A program made the position numbers and the translations under genes. A DNA stretch of 64,000 nt from Akkermansiaceae bacterium (GTDB lineage Bacteria > Verrucomicrobiota > Verrucomicrobiia > Verrucomicrobiales > Akkermansiaceae): positions 434,001-498,000 of the forward strand of contig CP059069.1 of assembly GCA_017798145.1 (NCBI GenBank). The letters run 5' to 3'. Shown here in pieces: positions 59,232 through 64,000 of the stretch. Positions within the stretch are counted from its first letter, which is position 1. Every line of letters begins with the position of its first letter. Under the pieces are notes generated by a model, which made no database searches, was not told the DNA's origin, and worked only from the letters and a program-made list of their open reading frames with translations.

Positions 59232-61841
59232 ATGTTCCTTCCGCCAATAATAAGAACGCTATCAGCGATTTTCCTCGGACTCCTCACATCCGGCCAGCTC
59301 GGCGCGGAAACCTCCCCCCGCGAGCGGCTCAACTTCGACGCAGGCTGGCTCTTTTCCAAAGGCGACATGGCCGGTGCGGAAAAACCGGACTTCGATGCCT
59401 CCACATGGCGCAAGCTCGACCTCCCTCATGACTGGAGCATCGAAGGCCCCTACGATCCCGATGCGCCCGCCGGTGCGCCCGGGGGCTATCTCCCGGCAGG
59501 CATCGGCTGGTACCGCAAGGTTTTCAAAACACCCGCAAACCTAGCAGGCCGCCGCATCTTCATCGGGTTCGACGGGATTTACATGAACGGCGAGGTATGG
59601 ATCAACGGCCACCGCCTTGGCAAGCGCCCCTACGGCTACATCGGCGTCGAGTATGATCTCACCCCGCACCTGAAATTCGGCGGGCGCAATGTGATCGCCG
59701 TGCGCGTCGATGATTCGCTTCAGCCCTCCGGACGCTGGTATGGCGGCACCGGCATTTACCGCCACGTCTGGCTCACACATACCGATCTCGTTCGCGTCGC
59801 ACACTGGGGAACCTACGTACGCACCCCGGTCGTCACCCAAGGATCCGCCACTGTCGCGATCGACACTGACATCGCCAACGGCCTGCCCACCGACCAGAAA
59901 GTCACGGTCACCCAGGAAATCCTTTCCCCGGATGGGAAAGTGGCGGCAGCCACCGAAGACACATTCGCCGCGCCGGGCGGCGGTCAAGTCATTGCCAAGC
60001 AGACGCTGGAACTCCCGCAGCCCGAGCTATGGTCGCCGGACTCCCCCCACCTATACACCGTCCGCACCAGCCTCCGCATCGGCACGGAGTTGAGGGATGT
60101 CTATGACAGCACGCTGGGAGTCCGCACGCTGCGCTTCGACAGAAACGAAGGGCTGTTCATCAATGGCGAGCACACGATCATGCGCGGCACCTGCAACCAC
60201 CAGGATCTCGGCCGCTCGGGTACCGCGCTGTGGGACAAGGCGCTGGAACGCCGCCTCAAAATGCTCAAGGAAATGGGCTGCAACGCACTCCGCACCGCCC
60301 ACTACCCCCACTCCCCAGAGCTGATGCGGATGGCCGACGAAAAGGGTTTCCTCGTCGTCAACGAAACCTTCGACGAATGGCGGCGCGGCTGGAACTTCGA
60401 GAACGGCCAGCTTGTCTCCAGCCCCAACGACCGCGGCAAGGCGCGCAACGGCTACAACCGCTATTTCACCGAATGGGCGGAACGGGATCTAACGGATCAC
60501 CTAAAGCGCGACCGCAACCACCCATGCGTCATCATGTGGAGCATCGCCAACGAGGTTCCCGAGGCGCAGAAACACGGGGAACTGGAAACCGTGCAGATGT
60601 TGGTTGATATCGTCAGGAAAACCGACCCGACCCGGCCCGTAAGCGCCGGAATCAACCACATCCAAACCGCAAACGAGACCGGCTTCCTCGAGCACCTCGA
60701 CATCGTCGGCTACAACGGCGGCGGCGGCTCCTGTTTCCTCTATGAAAAGGATCACAAGCGTTTTCCCGACCGCATCATCTACGCCTCGGAAGTCCCCCAC
60801 TCTCTCCAGACCCGAGGCGAATACCGCACCCACACGAATTTCCGCGAGAAGGAGCGCCAGATCGCCAACCTGACCGAAGCCGAGGTCTTCCCGGAGACCG
60901 ACGCTTGGTATGAATCGTCCTACGACAACGCCGCCGTGCGCATCAACGCCCGCGACTCATGGCACCTTACCAAAACACTGCCCTACGTCCTCGGCGAGTT
61001 CCGCTGGACCGGCTTCGACTACATCGGCGAGTCCGGCGGCTGGCCGCGTGTGCTGGGCAACTTCGGCATCATCGATCTCTGCAATTTCCCCAAGGACACC
61101 TATTATTTCTACCAGAGCCAGTGGACGGAAAAACCCATGATCCACATCCTCCCGCACTGGAACTGGCCGGGCAAGGACGGCACCGTGATCCCCGTCCACG
61201 CATACACCACAGGCGACGAGGCGGAACTTTTCCTCAACGGAACATCGCTGGGCACCCGCCGCATCGGCGGCGAAAACCCCTACCACATCGAATGGCTCGT
61301 TCCATACGCTCCCGGTGAACTGAAAGCCATCGCCCGCAAGGACGGAAAGGAAATCGCCAACACCACGGTGCGCACTTCCGGCGCCCCCGCACAGTTCCAG
61401 CTTGAAACCGACCAATCGGAACTGGATCCCCGCAAGCGCGACCTCGCCTACCTCACCCTCCGCGTTGAGGACAGCGAAGGGAACTTCGATCCGAAAGGCG
61501 AGCGCTGGGTCTCGCTCAGCATCCAGGGACCGGCCCGCATCCTCGGGGTTCATAACGGCGATCCACTCAGCCACCACCCCTTCCAGTCGAAAACCGTCCG
61601 CACGTTCAACGGCCTCGCCCGTGTCATCCTCGCCCCGGCGACCGGAGAGGACACCGTGCAGCCCGGCGAGAAACGCAAACAGGACGAGATCATCGTGCGA
61701 GCCAGCGTCAACGGCTGGAAGTCCCGCGAGTTGCGCCTGACCCGCACGCACGCAGGCGAGGCCGAATCCGTCTTCCTCCCCGATGACAGCTCCCCACGCC
61801 CCACCGATGTCTATGATGACGGCGTGCCGCCTGTTGATTGA
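59232..61841 (+). CDS. Secreted glycoside hydrolase family 2 beta-galactosidase-like enzyme
   Basis: An 869-residue exported GH2 protein: signal peptide (TLSAIFLGLLTSGQLGA), N-terminal sugar-binding jellyroll (RLNFDAGWLFSKGD ... LPHDWSIEGPYD ... GIGWYRKVF), an Ig-like domain, the TIM barrel with RGTCNHQDLG, RTAHYPHSPELM and the acid/base glutamate in WSIANEVPEAQ; then a DUF4982-type domain (HWNWPGKDGTVIPVHAYTTG) and a final beta domain. Cleaves beta-linked galactose, mannose or glucuronate residues from polysaccharide outside the cytoplasm. ATG 59232 is chosen for the signal peptide. Confidence 0.92.
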   Translation: MFLPPIIRTLSAIFLGLLTSGQLGAETSPRERLNFDAGWLFSKGDMAGAEKPDFDASTWRKLDLPHDWSIEGPYDPDAPAGAPGGYLPAGIGWYRKVFKTPANLAGRRIFIGFDGIYMNGEVWINGHRLGKRPYGYIGVEYDLTPHLKFGGRNVIAVRVDDSLQPSGRWYGGTGIYRHVWLTHTDLVRVAHWGTYVRTPVVTQGSATVAIDTDIANGLPTDQKVTVTQEILSPDGKVAAATEDTFAAPGGGQVIAKQTLELPQPELWSPDSPHLYTVRTSLRIGTELRDVYDSTLGVRTLRFDRNEGLFINGEHTIMRGTCNHQDLGRSGTALWDKALERRLKMLKEMGCNALRTAHYPHSPELMRMADEKGFLVVNETFDEWRRGWNFENGQLVSSPNDRGKARNGYNRYFTEWAERDLTDHLKRDRNHPCVIMWSIANEVPEAQKHGELETVQMLVDIVRKTDPTRPVSAGINHIQTANETGFLEHLDIVGYNGGGGSCFLYEKDHKRFPDRIIYASEVPHSLQTRGEYRTHTNFREKERQIANLTEAEVFPETDAWYESSYDNAAVRINARDSWHLTKTLPYVLGEFRWTGFDYIGESGGWPRVLGNFGIIDLCNFPKDTYYFYQSQWTEKPMIHILPHWNWPGKDGTVIPVHAYTTGDEAELFLNGTSLGTRRIGGENPYHIEWLVPYAPGELKAIARKDGKEIANTTVRTSGAPAQFQLETDQSELDPRKRDLAYLTLRVEDSEGNFDPKGERWVSLSIQGPARILGVHNGDPLSHHPFQSKTVRTFNGLARVILAPATGEDTVQPGEKRKQDEIIVRASVNGWKSRELRLTRTHAGEAESVFLPDDSSPRPTDVYDDGVPPVD

Positions 61842-61870
61842 TCTGGAAGCCGATCCAGAAAACGAAAAGA

Positions 61871-61895
61871 ACGCCCACTGACATCCAGTGGGCGT
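61871..61895. terminator. Terminator between the GH2 gene and the tRNA-Tyr fragment
   Basis: ACGCCCACTG-ACATC-CAGTGGGCGT followed on the plus strand by TTCCTT and on the minus strand by TCTTTTCG. Can serve the GH2 gene and, originally, the tRNA. Confidence 0.8.
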
Positions 61896-61909
61896 TTCCT
61901 TGAAAACGA

Positions 61910-61966
61910 TGGTGGGCAGGGCTGGATTCGAACCAGCGTACTCAATGAGAGCAGATTTACAGTCTG
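61910..61966 (-). tRNA. 3' fragment of tRNA-Tyr (attachment site)
   Basis: Minus strand: anticodon stem-loop CAGACTGTAAATCTG (anticodon GTA), a 13-base variable arm as in bacterial tRNA-Tyr, the T arm GCTGGTTCGAATCCAGC, and an encoded CCA end. The D arm and the 5' acceptor strand (GGGCAGG expected) are absent: sequence before the anticodon stem (from 61967) is unrelated. The break at the anticodon stem is where tyrosine recombinases commonly integrate, and an integrase gene starts 80 bases away. Not a functional tRNA. Confidence 0.88.
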
Positions 61967-62045
61967 ACCTACCAAATTGCGTTTCCTTGTAGTTAAAGGG
62001 TTTCCTGACCGGTATTTCCGGGATTTCTGAAATAACTGGCGTTTT

Positions 62046-63275
62046 TTGGGCAATAGCGCTACCACCTTTTCGGTGCCGAGACGACCAACATTCAAGGAGC
62101 GCAAGGACGCACGAGGCCGCTGGTACATCGACATTCCGAAGTCGATGACCGCTACCGGAAAGCGTCAGCGACACTTCTTCGCCAACCGAGACGCCGCGAG
62201 GGAAGAAAAACATAATCTGGGTGAGAAGTATGCAGAACACGGGAGCAATGCTGCGGCAATCTCCCCTACTCTTGCAAGCGATGCCACAAGGGCGGCGGAG
62301 ATCCTCAGCCCCTACGACGTGTCGTTGGTGACCGCAGCTCGCTTTTTCGCCGAGGCTCGACAACGCGATGCGGCGAGCGAAACGGTTTCGAAGGCTGTCG
62401 CCGCCTATTTGAAGGCAAGTGGTGGTCTGCGGGAACGAACTTACAGATCCTATCAGAATACCCTGAATCTCTTGGTCTCGGCTTACGGTGAACGAACCCT
62501 CTCCACCCTCACCGCCACCGAAATCACGGACGCAGGGGGACTGGAAGTTCAAGGTGCCGGAGCAGCATTGCGTTGGCGCAATCTTAAAGCTTTTTGGAAC
62601 TGGTGCGCGAAGAGCCCAAGGGGTTGGTGCGTCAAGGAACTGTTCGAGGAAGTGGAGGCTCCAAAGACAAGCAATGATAGAGAAGTGTCCATTCTCTCCC
62701 CCGCTGAAGCCACGACCCTGTTGAGGACCGCTCAAAAGCACTACCCGGGCGCAGTCGCATCTTTCGCTTTGTCACTGTTTGCTGGGATCCGGGCGGAGGA
62801 ACTGAAGAGACTCAGCACAGAAGACGTCACCGCTGACGGTATCGAGCTATCCAGCAGGATTACGAAGAAAGGACGGCGGCGGCACATCACCCTGTCTCCG
62901 ACTCTGGCTGCCTGGTTGAAGGCCTATCCGTTCGAGCCCGTCCCAAACTGGGATAACGTATCTGCAGCCGTCCGCCGTCTTGCCGGATGGAAGGTGGAGA
63001 GTCCCCTGTTGAAAAAACCACCGAAGCCGACACGTGGAACATGGCCTCAGAACGTGTTGAGACATTCCCATGCAACGTATGCCATCGCCGCCGGTGCGCG
63101 CTTGGAAACATTGCTTTTCGAGTTCGGCCACACCGGGAGCCCGGCAGTCCTGCGCGCACATTACGTGGGCAAGGCGAGCAAAAAGGTAGCACTGGAGTTT
63201 TTTGCGATCCGCCCCCAGGGCACCGCTAAGAAAACTCCTCTGTCGGTAGTGAAAAAGGTGGAGGGAGCGGCATGA
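62046..63275 (+). CDS. Tyrosine recombinase/integrase
   Basis: A 409-residue phage-type integrase. An N-terminal arm-binding part (RPTFKERKDARGRWYIDIPK), a SAM-like core-binding domain (about 115-200, AVAAYLKASGGLRERTYRSY), and the catalytic domain with the Arg of FAGIRAEELKRLS, the LRHSHATYAIAAGA box and FGHTGSPAVLRAHYVG, with the nucleophile tyrosine in HYVG. The start is TTG 62046; ATG is lacking nearby. Sits immediately beside the truncated tRNA-Tyr and reads away from it, as at the edge of an integrative element. The C terminus lies in a tandem repeat. Confidence 0.9.
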   Translation: MGNSATTFSVPRRPTFKERKDARGRWYIDIPKSMTATGKRQRHFFANRDAAREEKHNLGEKYAEHGSNAAAISPTLASDATRAAEILSPYDVSLVTAARFFAEARQRDAASETVSKAVAAYLKASGGLRERTYRSYQNTLNLLVSAYGERTLSTLTATEITDAGGLEVQGAGAALRWRNLKAFWNWCAKSPRGWCVKELFEEVEAPKTSNDREVSILSPAEATTLLRTAQKHYPGAVASFALSLFAGIRAEELKRLSTEDVTADGIELSSRITKKGRRRHITLSPTLAAWLKAYPFEPVPNWDNVSAAVRRLAGWKVESPLLKKPPKPTRGTWPQNVLRHSHATYAIAAGARLETLLFEFGHTGSPAVLRAHYVGKASKKVALEFFAIRPQGTAKKTPLSVVKKVEGAA

Positions 63276-63295
63276 AGGTGGAGGGAGCGGCATGA
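63254..63295 (+). repeat. 21-bp tandem duplication at the integrase 3' end
   Basis: AAGGTGGAGGGAGCGGCATGA occurs twice in tandem, duplicating the stop codon region of the integrase and the start of the next gene. Confidence 0.85.
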
Positions 63296-63873
63296 GTCAT
63301 TTCGTTCCTAATCTGATCCCCGGTCGACACATGATCGACGCCCTGATTTCTCGCGAAGAGTTCAATGTAGCAATCGCTAAACTTGAAAAAAGAATAGCCA
63401 CCAACCTCATCTACGTCCGTGGCCACAGCTCGGTGATTGTAGCTCCCCTTTACCATCTTGCTGACGCTGAAGCCAAAGCGAAGAGGATGAAGAGATCCAA
63501 TCCCGAACTTGCCAAGCATCTGAGAGAACTTACTAGGGAGTGGGCATCCATAATTGCCCAAGCCGCCGCCGATCACCCCAGGTGGAGGGAGATGTACACA
63601 GGTATTTCGAAAGCGTTGAATGGAGAGCACCCCAAAACTCGTCCACAATGGATAAAACACTTTTACACTACAACCATCACTGGTGACGACGACACGGTGC
63701 ATGTTCCCACCTATTCGGCGCTAGTAGCTAAACCCGAGGAGGGTGGCAGGTGGGGAGCGTCGTCAGAACCGGCAGGTGATCTCTACAAAGTTCTGGATGC
63801 GCTGGGATACCCTCCACGTCTGAAAGATCTGCCGGGGGTGAAGCCCAAAGGGGGTCGGAAGCCTAAGACTTGA
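63292..63873 (+). CDS. Hypothetical protein of the integrated element
   Basis: A 193-residue basic protein. N-terminal helical segment (HMIDALISREEFNVAIAKLE), a KRMKRSNPELAKHLRELTRE stretch, and a C-terminal beta/loop part (TTTITGDDDTVHVPTYSALV) ending in a basic tail. Not recognised. It is the next gene after the integrase; without the tandem duplication its ATG would overlap the integrase stop (ATGA), so the pair was probably translationally coupled. Confidence 0.6.
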   Translation: MSHFVPNLIPGRHMIDALISREEFNVAIAKLEKRIATNLIYVRGHSSVIVAPLYHLADAEAKAKRMKRSNPELAKHLRELTREWASIIAQAAADHPRWREMYTGISKALNGEHPKTRPQWIKHFYTTTITGDDDTVHVPTYSALVAKPEEGGRWGASSEPAGDLYKVLDALGYPPRLKDLPGVKPKGGRKPKT

Positions 63874-63932
63874 TTATCTCTGAGATTTTCGATTCTTCCA
63901 GAGGTAAATCGCCCCGAGGAGTAAGAGGTGCT

Positions 63933-64000
63933 GTGTTTCCGGCGCCCCATGTTTACGACATCCCAGAAATCCCAGACGGCATGCCCGTCAAACCCTGCCT
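63933..64000 (+). CDS. Possible start of a further gene, cut by the window edge
   Basis: Frame beginning GTG at 63933 after an AAGAGG-like ribosome site: VFPAPHVYDIPEIPDGMPVK and on to the edge. Protein-like but too short to identify. Confidence 0.3.
   Translation, partial: MFPAPHVYDIPEIPDGMPVKPC

Noticed and set aside
61910-61990. A functional tRNA-Tyr gene
   Set aside because: The D arm and the 5' acceptor strand are absent; only the 3' part from the anticodon stem onward matches.
60957-62741. A 594-codon minus-strand frame across the GH2 3' end, the tRNA fragment and the integrase
   Set aside because: It passes through a terminator and a tRNA remnant and is antisense to two supported genes.

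Overview
The window is a high-GC chromosomal segment from a bacterium that is most likely a member of the Verrucomicrobia (Verrucomicrobiales, Luteolibacter/Haloferula-like). The inference rests on a Verru_Chthon cassette type A protein, two secreted proteins ending in PEP-CTERM sorting tails (PEPSAALLG... RRRRN), a sigma factor/FecR pair of the Rhodopirellula/Verrucomicrobium type, TMEM43, an exonuclease-ligase fusion and many zinc-ribbon or VWA proteins typical of the PVC group. No rRNA and no complete tRNA gene is present.

Layout. 1-13 kb: a partial epimerase, ribosome hibernation factor, a DtxR-type regulator with a membrane protein and an exonuclease, grpE-dnaJ, an M16 protease, a DUF58 protein, a SirB1-type protein, an LptF/G permease and two small downstream genes. 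13-33 kb: HAD phosphatase, a fused beta-CASP exonuclease/ATP-dependent ligase, a large VWA membrane protein, murJ, a VHL-like/zincin protein, an aldehyde dehydrogenase, an M29 aminopeptidase, asd, rhamnulokinase, two tiny secreted peptides, a DEAD-box helicase, and mnmE. 32.9-37.6 kb: a DUF433/PIN-like toxin-antitoxin pair, pyruvate carboxylase, and a small chimeric gene carrying a recent copy of the carboxylase biotinyl domain.

37.6-42.6 kb is a visibly AT-rich, tightly packed four-gene operon (cytosine-C5 methyltransferase, HD-domain protein, ORC/CDC6-like AAA ATPase, conserved conflict-type protein). It looks horizontally acquired and is the best candidate here for an undescribed defence system. 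Next to it, 42.6-45.2 kb is a gene graveyard with MITE-like elements, palindromic repeats, duplicated segments and a broken nucleotidyltransferase module.

45.2-53.8 kb, all on the minus strand, forms a cell-surface block: sigma factor and FecR regulator (ATGA overlap), two PEP-CTERM proteins, a giant pilin-like Verru_Chthon A protein and a secreted partner. 53.9-61.9 kb holds a secreted alpha/beta hydrolase, Zn-alcohol dehydrogenase, CutC, TMEM43 and a secreted GH2 glycosidase. At 61.9 kb a 3' fragment of tRNA-Tyr is followed by a tyrosine recombinase: this is the left edge of an integrated element that runs off the window.

A theme of the window is small palindromic repeats. At least three families occur between genes, and two protein genes (pyruvate carboxylase and the DNA ligase) carry short repeat-like insertions in frame in inter-domain linkers.
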